Shown here: positions 24,627 to 36,600 of the stretch, one piece after another | Layout of the letters: each line of letters opens with the position of its first letter | How positions within the stretch are numbered: position 1 is the stretch's first letter | Assembly: GCA_027943245.1 (NCBI GenBank) | Contig: JANDJZ010000148.1 | Location: 1-64,000, forward strand | Reading direction: 5' to 3' | DNA length: 64,000 nucleotides | Source: Acanthamoeba sp. SK_2022b | Lineage: Eukaryota; Discosea; Longamoebia; Acanthamoebidae | Program-made: the position numbers and the translations under genes | The notes under the pieces: generated by a model | Databases searched by the model: none | What the model saw: the letters and a program-made list of their open reading frames with translations, nothing else | What the model was told of the DNA's origin: nothing

Positions 24627-27600
24627 TCACTGATCGAGGCCGGCGATCAACAAGAGCTTGTCCACGGGCAGTCTCTCGAGCGCACCGACCGCCGCCATGA
24701 CCATCCCTGCATGCGCACCAGAGTGACGTAAGAAGGCGGTATGGCCCAGTGAAGGAGGAGCGCAGAGGTGGAGGTAGAGGCTTTTGGGGGGGGGGGGTGG
24801 CGAACGAATACCTTCGGGCGGGTTGGGCGGCAGGGTGGAGAGCAGCTGCTGAAGCTGAGACGTCGCGGGAGCGGCCGCCGAATCGGCACCAAGCGGAGCC
24901 CAAGCGGCCCACGTTCTGTCCTGGTACCGGTACTGCAGGCCCACGCCCACCCGCACGCGGCCCTTCCAACTGAAGCCCACCTGTCACCACCAAACGTGAG
25001 CCGTCACGTCAAGTCGACAAACACGCTGCTGTGGCAGATGCTGTTGGATCCTGAACATACCGCAAAGGAGAGCGCGCCCGCAGCTCTGTCGTGGACGATG
25101 GCCGGCTGGCCGGTCGACGCTGCCGAGAAGAACGGAGGAGCCGAGAGGAGCCACCTGCGCACAACGACGACGGCGACAATGACAGTGAAACGTCGTCAAC
25201 CCACGCCGCATGACGGGAAAGAGGGAGAAATTGGGGTGGGGCGCACCTGAGACCCATGCCCTCGCGGTCTGCGGGGCGTTCGTTCTCTCGCTTCATGAGC
25301 TGAACGAACTCCTGGAGGACGGGCAGCGGCAGGGTGAGGAGACGCAGGAGCGACATGAGGTGGCTGACTGCGTGGTAGAACGGCGGCGAGGCCACGTGGC
25401 GGTGGAAGAAGGCCGAGATCACCGCGCTCTCCTCCTCCGTCAACTCGGCCCTCTCCGGCGGCGGCTGCTTGGGCACCCCGAACAGCGCCGTCGTTTCTGT
25501 GCACACACACGCAGTAGAGGAACGGTTGGCAACGGGCCTGGGTCCCTGCAGCGCAGGTCATAGTCGATTGGGGAGGAAAAGCTCACCCTGTTTTCGCTCT
25601 GTCTTGGAGTGCAGCGCGAGTTGGATGTGGTTGGAGATGGAGATGGAAAAGCTCTGCTTGTTCGCCGTGAACACCATCTTGTTCGGCTTCTCGGCCTTCA
25701 CGTCCTGTAAGCGCGTCAATCGATTTAGTGTAACTCAACGATTAAATCCTTATTTTTGATTGTGGACCAATATTTGATTAAAATTATTGTTTTAATTAAA
25801 ATAAAAAAACGAATAAATGAGGGTGTTTTTTGGTTACCTCAAAGCCCTCGGTCTTCAGCATGGCTCCCGCTTGTCGGTAGAGGTAGAGCGCGCCCATGAA
25901 TTGATGGAGCAGGCCCAACGCTTCCGTGAGCACGTCCTGGGTCAGCAAGCCCTGATACGTTGCGAGAGCCCGGTTTCACACCTTTAGTTGTGCTGCGTAT
26001 TGGGGGGGGGGGGTGAGAAATGGAGCGTTACTACGATTTGCTTGTCTTGCTGGGGCAGCTGCAGAGGGTTCAGCGTGGGCGCAGTCAGAGGCAGCAAATG
26101 CTCACTGGGAGGGCATGAGGAGAGGTGCGTCAGTGTGATATTTTTTAAATAGATTATAAACAAACAAACAATAATAATGAACAGTAAGACCGTGCTGAGG
26201 GGCGGTGTACGTGAAGAACGCCTGGAAGTTGGTGAGCGAAAGCAGCTGGCTGCGTCGATGCATTCCAGTAAGGCCCGTGGGAATGGTTGTCGTGGCCGAC
26301 GCATCTGTGGGAGAGCGGGAGATCAGGGCCTGGCTAGCGACGGCGATCGAAGCGCGGGGGAGAAGGAAGATACCTTCGATGTGAACGAGCTGGTTGGGAA
26401 GAATGCGGAGGTCGACCCCAAGACTGGACGGAATAAAAGAGAGGGACACGTCAGCAACCAAAGCTTCCGCCGGCGTTCGATCGCTGGGTTGTGGGGCTGA
26501 GTTGCGGAGGAGGCTTGCGTACATGTTCTTGTAGATGAGTCGCACGTGCGCGACGTCTCTCGGGATGAGCGAGATGTCGTTGGCCAGCAAATAGTTGTCG
26601 GCCGTGGGTGTGTGGAGGAACGAGTTGAGCAGGTGTAGCGGCACGTTTGTTCGGTACACCGCCTTTGACATGAATAACAATTAGAATAAAAAAGAAAATC
26701 AAAAAGAAAGGTAAGGCACAAAATACCTCAAGAAGCTCGGCGATGCTGCGGCGCGCGTTCAACAAAAACTGGAAGTAAGGGGCCACCGGACCACACTCGA
26801 ACCTGCCCCCGAGACGAACGCGACAAGCGCCATGTTCATGGCATGAGTTTGTGGCCAAAGGTGTGCACTCAGAGAAGCCAAGAAATCTCCCAAAGCGACA
26901 CTGTGCGGAAACGCACCCACTCCACGTGACCTCAAAGCTGGCCTCCTCCGAGAGGCTGATGGAGAGCTCCTTCTGTCCCTGTGATCACGAGCAGCACCTG
27001 GTGAGGCGCCGACGACCTGAAGGAACCGACGCGTGTGGAGTAGATTGGGGAGGGGGGCAGCGCGGTGTTACCTCGTCGAAACGCAAGACCAGGTGCGTGG
27101 GCGTGAACCGATGAACCTCGAAGTAGCGAATCAGGTGACCGTACTGCGCAGGGCTACTGAGGACTGCGAGGTCACATGACAAAACAAAAGGGAGCGCGAT
27201 GAGGATCTCGTAGGCAGAGAGAGAGAAAATGGGTAGTGTGTGGGAGTGGGCGTTACCAGCTTCGAGGCCGTTGGCGAGCGCGGTCATGCGGGTCACCCCG
27301 CGCAGATCGCGCAGAAAGATCTTTAGCGAGTCGGCCTTGTCGTCGGCAACATGGTCGTACTCGAAACGCCAGCCTCGGTTCGGCTCGTAGGTGATGTTGC
27401 TCGCCACTGCAGTGTGAGAGTGGGCAAACACAGACACAGGACAGACAAGAGTCAATCACAGCTATCGGGTGATCATCGCTGCCGACCTTTAGCGGACGAG
27501 CAGTGCAGAGGAGAGAGGTGCGTACGGTGCGGCGGTTGCTTCGCAGAGATATACGGACTGAGGACGGTGAAGGTGGGCTTCAGCTCCTCAACAATGACCA

Positions 27601-30600
27601 CCCACTTGAAGTCGCCCAAGAAGGAGATCCTATCGACACGAAAGGGAGAGAGAGAGAGAAGACATTGATGAGGGAGGGACATACGGACGAGGGAAGGGTG
27701 AGTAGCGAGGGCGCAGTACCGCATCTGGGAGATGGGCATCTTGAAGTCGTTGAGCGGAATGGTGAACAGGAGGTCGCCGTTGTCCTCGCTCTTGCACGAG
27801 ATGCCCTTGCTCTCCTCGAAGAACCGCCGCATCATCAACGAAGTTATCGTTTTCCTGCGTTTGTGCAAAAAGGTTGTTAGGGAGGGGCAAGCGTTGGAAC
27901 AAGGAACAGCTCGGGCGCACGAGGCGGCGAGGGATGGAGCGGTGGGGCACCGTACCTGCAGTTGCTCACAATCGACGACAGAAGAGACTGATAGGGCACC
28001 ACCCGATCCCCCGACGAACTGGAAGAAGACGCACACAGCGACACAGTCAGCGCGTATGCTTGGGCGCCACGGCGACGCTCACATACCTGGACGGCTGCGT
28101 GGCAGCTGTGCTTCGGGGTCGCTTGGACTCGTCCGTGGCCTTGCCCTCCGCATCTCCCGCCTCGCCCTCGGCCTCGTCGATCTTTCGCTTGGCGCCAGCG
28201 GCGGGCGGTGTCACGGGCGGCGTCGCGCCGTCCTTCTCCTTGCCCTTATCCAGCTGTTTTTCCCGTTCTTTTTCCTTCTCCTTTTCCTTGTCTCGCTCGC
28301 GCTCCTGCTTGATCTGCTTGGCGATGTCAGCGGGGATGCTGGCCTGCTCGTGGAGGAACGACGCCGGCGAGGGCATCGGCGATGGCGACATGAGCGGGTA
28401 CGGCGAGGGCATTGGCGTTGAGAAGGTGGAGAACGGCGTGTGCGGCATGAGGAGCGACGTCGAAGAGGAGAACCCCAGCGACGGAATGAGGAAGGGGGAT
28501 GAGCTCTTGGAAAAGGCGTCAGCAAGCGACACCACCTGGTGGATATGAATCAAGGCCGATTGGGTGCTTCTCCTGCTCGCCCATACGCGTAGCCATGGTT
28601 GGTCACACATAACAATGTTCCAAACACACACAAACACAACGAAACACAACACAACACAACGCACGTACTTGGTGACTAATAAATAAAACTTGGGTGTGAA
28701 GTCCTGCTCGTCGATCTCGATCGCCAAGAAAAAGTCTGGCACATCCCTGAATCGCAGATACAGCGTGTTCTGCGAGAAGGTATGCTGCTGTTCTGCTGAT
28801 GCAACAGTTTTGTTGGAGAAAAATATAGGAAAGCTTGTGATGAGTTTTGGCTCTGCTGTGGGCAGGAGAGAGAGTCGCAGACAAGGTTACCTTTTTCGGG
28901 TTCGGTAGACGATGGTGGCGCTTTCAAGAGGTCGTGGAAGGCTTCAACCCGGAGCGACTCAGCGCTGGCAATCCGGGAGAAGTGATACAGCAACGCCTAG
29001 ACCGGTAGAATGCATGAGGAGGAGAGCTCGAGAATGGTAAGCACGCCTGAAACAGGAGAGGACCTTGTGCCGCAATTCTCGCACGATAGACGGAACCAGA
29101 CTTAGATCTTTGTTCAGTTTCGCCTCGAGCGGCTGCAGCACTTCTGAGAGACCCGATAATGTTATTAGCTCCAACATTGCTACGCAGAAGCAAGACACAA
29201 ACATCAGCAGTACCTTGGTCGACCATGCCAATCGGAGCCTTCAACAGAAATCGTCCCGATCGAAGGTCAATGGAAACGAACAAGTAGTGCGGGTTGAACA
29301 AGCGTATCTTGAGATACGTTTGTTTCCCTGCGTTCCACAGCGCGTCGGTGATGATTGCTCACAGGGCGGGAGTGTCCAAAACAATAACAACAACTAAGCC
29401 TAATGTGTACCTTGGTTTGCGTTGATGAGCCGAACATCGTCGGGGAGGAGGCCCAGCTTGGAATCCGCAAACAGCGCCTCTTGAAGCGCAAATAGGAGAG
29501 AGTAAGAGTGGTACTGCAGCGCCTGCTGGAAGAGGTGCTCCAGATTGAGACTGGTCGATCTCTGTGGCGCAAAATACACGAGATAGTGAGTGTAAGGCCC
29601 GCCTTCTACAAGGAAATGCAATGCCGCCGAGGATGAATCTGCCGCGTACCACAACGAGCTTCACCTCCTCACCGCTGACCGGGTTCGTGATGGGTGGAGT
29701 GTGTGTGACGGACAGCTGTCGCTCGTCGACAACGATTTGGAGGTAGATGGGCCATTCAGCGTCCATCCCGTCTCGCTTGACCTGTCCTGGAAACTTGACG
29801 GCTGCCAACTCCCTGTACAGCGCGCTCTCGGCGTAAGTAAAAGAAAAGGATACTGTGCGTGCGTGCGTGTGACAAACCTCCAGTAGTGGAGTCGCAATTC
29901 CTTTTCTGGCACGTAGTCGACCTTGACATCGGGAGCCAGCCGCCTGCTCAACACTTGCGCTTGGGTGGCCAGCACTCCGATCTGTAGCGGCACGCATACG
30001 GCGTCTGAAAGGAGAGAAGAGTACAAGATTTATTGGGGCGGTTAGTGGAGTGGGGCCACGAGAATGCGAGTGACGCGAGACGTACGCATGATTATGTATA
30101 ACTCTTCCAGGGGGTGGTCAGCACGGGCCATCCGCTGCTGCAGCCTGTCCTTCAAAATGTGCATAAACCGAGGAGGGAAGAGGGCATCCGTGTCCTCCTT
30201 CACTCCCGCTGCACATAGAAGGCCGGGAAAGGGATGTGATGATGTGGAATGAGCGACGTCCCCTTGCAGCTGGCGGAGGAGAGGGGGGGTAGAATGTTGG
30301 GGGGGGGGGTACGCACCACTGGACGAAATAAATAAGTCGATGCTGAGGACCACCCAGGGGTACTTCTTGACTTGCTCAGCTTCGGTGCCGATCTTTGGAT
30401 CCTCGCCATAAACCGTGAGCGACACCTCAAACTCGTTCTTGACTTTGAGGTACACCCGCCCGTCCTCTGTTTGGGGTCGAGAGGAGGTGCCGTTAGACAA
30501 TTAGGAGCCATTCGGTCGTAGAATGACGCGAAGAGCGCACCAACGCGCACGGAAAAGTGAGGAGGCAGCTTCGAGTGGAACATGCGCATCGAGATGATGT

Positions 30601-31400
30601 CGTTCAAACGCTTGAGGATCTGCTTCTCCTCGTCCTCGGCGATGGGTGCCGGCGGAATGATGTTCTAGGAGCGGTTAACAATCGTGAGCCAAACAGTAGA
30701 TACAGTAACAACAGCCCTGCGAACCATGGTACCTTGATGGCAGTAGGTAAAGGCGAATAGTTGCCCGTGGTAAGGACATCGATAGCCGTTGGGATATCGT
30801 AGTTGGGCGCTCTATATTGTCGAACGGTCAAACGAGGAAGTCAAGCACGATTAGGAGGGGAGAACAAGGAGGTACCTCGCGTCCTTGATGGTGCCCATGA
30901 AGTTGTAAAGCCGGGCCGCAGCACCCTCCAGGGATGCATCTTGCTCCATTAAGAAGTGCTCAAGGTCCTACAGACCGCGGCAAGAATGCGAGTGAGATAT
31001 GACTGCCAAGCGTGAGGTGGTTACGCAGCAGCCAGAGCGGCAGGGTGCAAGTACCCACGAGGTTTTGACTGCGGGCACGTGAGCGCTCCACTTCACCAAA
31101 ACCAGCAACTTGATTAACCGGTTGCGCGCATTTTGGAAGCAGTCGCGTAGGGCAATCTTTCTATCTCGATCAGACTTTTCCTCAAGCCTGCACAAAAACA
31201 GAAGAGTTGGACGCTACGACTCTTGCAGCAAGAGCGAAAACAAACACGAAAAGAAATGCAGTATAAATGCAATTGGGCAGTGGTTCGTACTTCTGCGCAA
31301 CGGCGATGAGTTCCTTGTATGATCTCTCCACGGCCCTGTGAATGACAGTGGACAGCTTCACTGTCCTGAGCTCAGGCGGAGGCGGGGGTGCATCGGCCAT
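24627..31400 (-). CDS. med14: Mediator complex subunit 14 (MED14/Rgr1)
   Basis: Thirty-two small exons from 31400 to 24627; the first are 31291-31400, 31055-31187 and 30876-30967, the last 24627-24706. They sum to 4,065 nt, giving 1,354 residues, near the size of animal MED14. The N-terminal region carries the conserved MED14 pattern: RNRLIKLLVLVKWSAHVP, then APNYDIPTAIDVLTTGNY and RMFHSKLPPHF. MED14 is the backbone that links the Mediator head, middle and tail and passes activator signals to RNA polymerase II. An exon at 28087-28572 inserts a disordered segment, first Ser/Pro-rich and then an alternating Lys/Glu run. The central and C-terminal parts are weakly conserved and rest on exon continuity. 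The ATG at 31400 is preferred over one at 31469 because MADAPPPPP directly precedes the conserved part. Confidence 0.88.
28620..28665 (+). repeat. (ACAAC)/(CAAACA) simple repeat in a MED14 intron
   Basis: A run of CAAACACA and ACAAC-type units just inside intron 14 of MED14. On the transcribed strand it is GTGTT/GTTGT-rich, like the pentamer and heptamer arrays in the talin and glycosidase introns. Confidence 0.75.
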
Positions 31401-31868
31401 GGCGCGTAATTTGAGGTACGCGAATTGGGTCGAAGGGGGGACCTCGAATCCTCTGGCGCCTCGAACCACTCAAGGCGCTTTCCTTTGTTTACTCGCGGCA
31501 CGAATCTCCCGTGAGCCCAAGAAGCGATTATGCAGAGAGCCCAGCAGCGTGTGCTCTAGCGCTACTCTTTCTCTTCCCTCCCGTCTGCCTCAGTTCTGGC
31601 AGCGCCACAAAGAAAAAAACGGTGCAAAAATGCCAGGCCATAAATACCCCACACCGACATGACTGGATAAAACCCGGAGGAGAACATGTCGACTACAAAC
31701 GCCAGCAGCAAAAAGGCCGGCGTGCGATTCCGGATCTTTGTCTTGCTCTCTAATCGGCCAGCAACCACATCTGCACCAGGTCAGTAGCCCAAGATTGTGT
31801 CACTACTACACTATAACAATGAATTTGTTAATTCTAACGACGCGCTTCACATTTTATCAACATGCAGC
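31401..31868. promoter_or_regulatory. Divergent promoter region with a 5'-UTR intron
   Basis: Separates the starts of MED14 (-) and the NDPK-like gene (+). An intron in the 5' leader of the NDPK-like gene is likely at 31780-31867: donor GTCAGT after CACCAG, and acceptor CATGCAG just before C-ATG. A CATAAATA box near 31639 could be a TATA element for that gene. Both assignments are inferred from sequence only. Confidence 0.4.
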
Positions 31869-33295
31869 ATGTCCCTCAAGAACGATATCATCTCCGCCCT
31901 CGAGAAGGTCACCGCCAAGGATGCCACTGAGACCCACGCCTGGGTCAAGCCCTACGAGGCTCCCGCCGCTGATGTGCACCAGTTCCTCTTCTTCCTGAAG
32001 CCCGAGGCTACCGCCAGCTATGATGTACGGGCTCCTCCGATTAAGGCCTAGCACTAAAACGCTAATCCATTCTCTTTTCTACAGGGCGTCAAGGTGGAGG
32101 CTGTGGTCGAGCTCGCCCTGAAGACCCTCGCCGACTTCGGCGTTGAGGTCGGCTCCGTCCGCGTGCTGTCTGGTGACTACCTCGACAAGCACAACCTCAT
32201 GGGCCAGCACTACGGTGTCATCTCGGCCATCTCCAGGGAGGGCGTTGCCGCCATCTCCGAGCAGGCCAAGAAGAACCTTGATGAGAAGTTCAAGGCTGAC
32301 ATTGAGGCCGGCGCTGCCGTTCTTGGTGGCCACCAGTTCCTCGCCAAGGAGCCTGGCTTCAACGCCTTCTCGCTCAGCGTGCTGAACGACAACCTCGGCA
32401 CTACCAGGCTCGCTGGCGGTACGTCGTTTACAACGCGATTTTAGGAGTGAGCTCCGATCTGATTTTTGTTTAATTTTCTTTAGGTACCTATGCCATGAAG
32501 ATCAAGGTCCTCGGCAAGCCCGTCGTCATCCTCAACCCCTTCCACGCCTACCAGCTTGGTGAGTCCTCAAAATCGGCATTTTCTCTCCGATTTTCCGCTT
32601 CCTGACGAAGTGTGTGGCCGCACAGTTCCCTACACCACCAAGGGTCACTCGATCATCCTCTTCGAGGCCCGCTCCACCAAGTCGTGGGAGGATCTCCGCC
32701 AGAAGCTCACTGGCACCACCGACCCCAAGGATGCCGCTGAGGGTTCCATCCGCAACCTGTTCCTCAAGCACGTACGTAATCCCTTTGTTTCGCGTAGTTA
32801 TCACACTTGACATCTTTTACGTGTTTATCTATGATGCAAGCTTTGCTGCGTTCTTTCTGAACATCTATTGTTGATAACTTCTTCCTCAAAGCGCCTGAGA
32901 CACTCCATCTGTGCGAATATGTTCGTCGCCGCAACGTTGTTGAGTACACTTTCTCACTGTGCTCCCATCAACAGAAGGCCGACCTTGGTCTCGGTGACGT
33001 CGACAAGGGCACCAACGGCGTGCACGCCTCGGCCGGTCCCCTCGAGGGCATGGTTGAGCTCCAGCGCTTCTTCTCCGACCACGAGGCCGGCACCACCCTC
33101 GGTTACGATCACACTGCCTTTGGCAAGCTCCTCCTCTCCAAGGGCCTCAGCCTCGAGCAGGTCCAGAAGCTCGCCGCCAACCCCGACCTCGACCAGGAGG
33201 GCAAGAAGGTGTCTGCCTTCGATGCCACTGAGGAGAAGGACGCTGCTGAGTCCGCCGACGTGCTCGCCAACGCCAAGTTCGCCGCCGCTCTCTAA
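31869..33295 (+). CDS. Divergent, enlarged nucleoside-diphosphate-kinase-like protein
   Basis: Five exons (31869-32024, 32085-32418, 32484-32558, 32626-32771, 32975-33295) encode 343 residues, against about 150 for ordinary NDP kinase. Residues 37-97 resemble the first half of NDPK, with FFLKPEA in place of the IKPDG motif. Residues 189-265 resemble the second half: HSIILFEA, then TGTTDPKDAAEGSIRNLF, then NGVHASAGPLEGMVELQRFF. Lys44, Arg231, Asn251 and His254 match the positions of the NDPK catalytic or phosphate-binding residues. NDPK transfers gamma-phosphate through a phospho-His. Between the halves is an Ala/Lys-rich insertion of about 90 residues, and about 80 residues follow the fold. 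Codon bias suggests high expression. Activity is uncertain, because the usual Gly after His is Ala. Confidence 0.65.
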
Positions 33296-33639
33296 GCGTG
33301 CTGTTGCTCAATATCTCGAGTCATCGAAACACGAAAGCCAGTCTCTCCGTGTGTGGTGGGTGTGGCGCGAGGAAAGAAGAAGAGCAGCTTCGTGTGCTCT
33401 CTCCACTCCTTGTACGCGTGCGGGCCCTGGTTTTCCAATCAACTCATTCGATTCATGCTTGCCTTGCCGTTGGACAGCTCGGTTGCCATGCAAAGGTTAA
33501 AAGAAGGCAAGAGCTCCTAAATGGGGTCGTGGCTGGTGACTTACGGTTCTGGTTGTGTGGGGAAAGCAGTTCCAAAATAACAGCATCAGCATCAACAAGA
33601 TAACAATAATCCTCTTCTGAAGTTCCCTCCACTTCCAAC
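33296..33639. other. Intergenic region before talin
   Basis: This 344-bp stretch separates the stop of the NDPK-like gene from the talin start, with both genes on the plus strand. It holds the 3' UTR of one and the promoter of the other. An AT-richer region at about 33570-33615 precedes the talin ATG. No other feature was seen. Confidence 0.4.
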
Positions 33640-36600
33640 ATGGCGGTGTCTCTCAAGGTGAACTTGAGGTCAATTGGAACCACCAAGACGATGAGATTCG
33701 TGGGCGAGATGTCCGTGTCTGAGATGGCCAAGGAGATCCGAGACAAGGTGCCCAACGCCGGCGGTAGCGACCACGGCATCTTCCAGCCCGGAACCATCAC
33801 GCAGAAGCCGAGGTGGCTTCGCATCGAAAAGACTCTCCGCTTCTACGATCTCCAGTCTGGGGTACTGTTTCCCCTTCCTTTTGTCTGAGGGCAGCTGATG
33901 TTGATGTGATGGCGTTCTTCCCTGACATAGATGGAGATCGAGTACAAGAAGAGGCACCGGCAGCTCAAGGTGAAACTGCTGGATGAGACGGTGCGCACGT
34001 TCATGATCGATGAGTCTGCCACAGTGGCAGCCCTTACCGAACACGTGGGCTACAAGATGGGCATCAAGAACCCCGAGGAGTTCTCCTTCAAGATCGTCAA
34101 GTACCTAAGCAAGCCTTTCGTGCGCTTCGTCTGGCAAAGAGCTGCGGCTCACTCAACCACAGGGGCGACTCCCAGGACTGGCTGCACCCCAACGTCACCC
34201 TGCCAGAGCAGGGTGTCACTGAAGAAGAGACCGTTCTGTTGAAGAAGAAGTTCTTCTTCAACGACGCCAACGTAGATCGTTCGGACCCCGTCCAGCTTCA
34301 CCTTCTCTACGTGCAGGTACAGGGGCGCCATTTTCCTTTTGAAGTTTCTTTATCTTTATCTTTTTTTTTGCTTATTATTAATGGTAAACAGTCAAGAGAT
34401 GCGATTGTGTCGGGAGACCACCCCTGTACGAAGGATGAGGCAAGGGACTTGGCAGCTCTTCAATGCCAGATCACCTTTGGCGACTGCAACGGCAAGAACA
34501 AAAATGTGATCACGTAAAAACCCTCCAACCCTCCCCCAACTGTCATTCGAGAGACGGCTGACGCAGTCTTATGTTCAGTGAGAAAAAGATCAAGGAGTTC
34601 CTACCTCCGCAGTTCCACAAGCTGAAGGGGTTTGATAAGGAGATCATGCGCGAGTACCAGCAGAAGCTCACCGGTATGATCGAGGTCAACGCCAAGTACA
34701 GGTAATAAGGCCTCGCACCTGGACCCTTTCTTTGACCTTACCTTATCAATGCTGTGTCGTGCAGATATGTACAGTTGTGCCGATCCCTCAAGACCTACGG
34801 TATCACTTGCTTCCTGGTCAAGGAAAAGGACAAAAAGAAGAAGAACAAGGTGACCCCCGTCCTCATCGGCGTCACGCGTCACGCCATCTTGAGGATGGAC
34901 CCCGAGACCAAGGAGGTACATCCATCATCGCATTATCAGTTCCCTGCGCAGTGCCAAACACATCGTTCGCTCACGCATCGTCTGTGCCCTCCTGCAGGTG
35001 TTGAAGGAGTTCCCGCTGCCCCACTTGAAACAGTGGTCCGCCGCTCCTGCAGCCTTCACGATGGACTTTGGTGACTACGAAGATTCCTACTACACTGTAA
35101 TTACTAATGAGTCTGATGCCATCTCTCAGGTTCTGCCCGGCCCACTTCATTCCCCTCATGTGTCGCGCTCTGGCGTGTCGAGAATCTTACCACACGTTTT
35201 GGGTTCTCTCTCTCTGTAATCAGCTGATCGCCGGTTACATCGACATCATTTTGAAGACGAGGAAGGACGCTGCGCGCGTCATCGAGGACGAAGAGCCCGA
35301 AATGGCCATGGAGGAGCACGTACGTGAAGCTTGCTGGCGCGCATAACAATTTGCCGTTGGTCCTCTTTGGTGAGAAGGGCGTGCTTACCGCACGGCATCT
35401 ATAGATCGCTCCGGTGTACGGCCGTGCCTACTCTTCGGTCACGTCCACTAACATGGGGGGCTCGACGTGGGACCCCAACACGTCCTTGGAGTACGCCATC
35501 GGACCAGGCACTCTGCCAAGTATGCCAACCGCCTCCAATGCTTGTCCAGTCATACACATGTTTGCTCGGTGTTGTATGCGTGTCACTTATCCAACGCAAT
35601 TGTTTAAACAACCAGACTACGCCATGCAGCAACAGCAATTCGCGAGGATGATGCATGTCAACAACCTCGGCGAGGCGGTTGCTTCCGCCACCGCGCTCGT
35701 GGACAACTTCCAGAACCCCTCCCTTGGCGTCGCGCTGGGCCAGTCCAAGATGCCCGTCACTCAGGCGCTCACAGCTCTCACCTCCGCTGCGGGGCAGGTG
35801 GCGGCTGCTATCAACAACTATACTCCTGTACGTGCTTCCATCGTCCGCGCCTTCCTTCTCCATGCTCGAATTTCGATGCCTATGCCTGACGTGTCTCAAC
35901 CTAAATGCCAGGCGTCTGCTGGAAATGTAGACGCTGCCGCACAGGCCACGCTCGCGGGCCTGGGCGACCTCATCGCCTCGGCAAAGGCGAACGCCGAAAG
36001 CTCCGAGGACCCCACGGTGGTCGACGCCGCTAGGTGCCTGACAGAAGCTATCAGGACCATGCTCGGGGTAGCCTCATCTCAGTCTTGCCTTGTTTTGGCA
36101 CGAGATCGTATTCACTCATATGATGGGGATCTCTTTTTCTTTTCTCCGCAGGCCGCATCCACCTTGCAGTACAGCCCTACCGATCAGATGGCCACAGAGG
36201 TCTTCCGTGAGTCCCAGCTTGCGGTGCAGAGCGCGGCCACGCAGGTTCAGGCGGCCACCACAGGCACCCTTGCGGACCAGGTGCGCCCTCATTCGTGACA
36301 ACCAGTGATGAGATGACAGCGTGGTCTCACTCTCGTCTCGTGTCTGACCGCAGGTGTCTCAAAACCTGATTCTCGAGTCGGCCAAGGCAGTGGCGGCTTC
36401 GGCAGCTGCCACCGTATCCGCAGCCTCCGCTGCTGTCACAAGCGCGAGCGGCCAGGCCCTTCCAGCGCCCCTTCGCGCTGAAGTACTTGCCGCGGCCAAG
36501 GCACAAGCCGCCGCCGCCGCCAAGGTAAGCCTCCGTTGCCGTTCGAATTTTGAGCGATAAACTGTTGAACGTGTGTGTTGTGTGTTGTGTGTTGTGTGTT

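Noticed and set aside
27732..28548. Long plus-strand frames opposite MED14
   Set aside because: They are antisense to the Ser/Pro and Lys/Glu insertion exon, and the low complexity explains the lack of stops.
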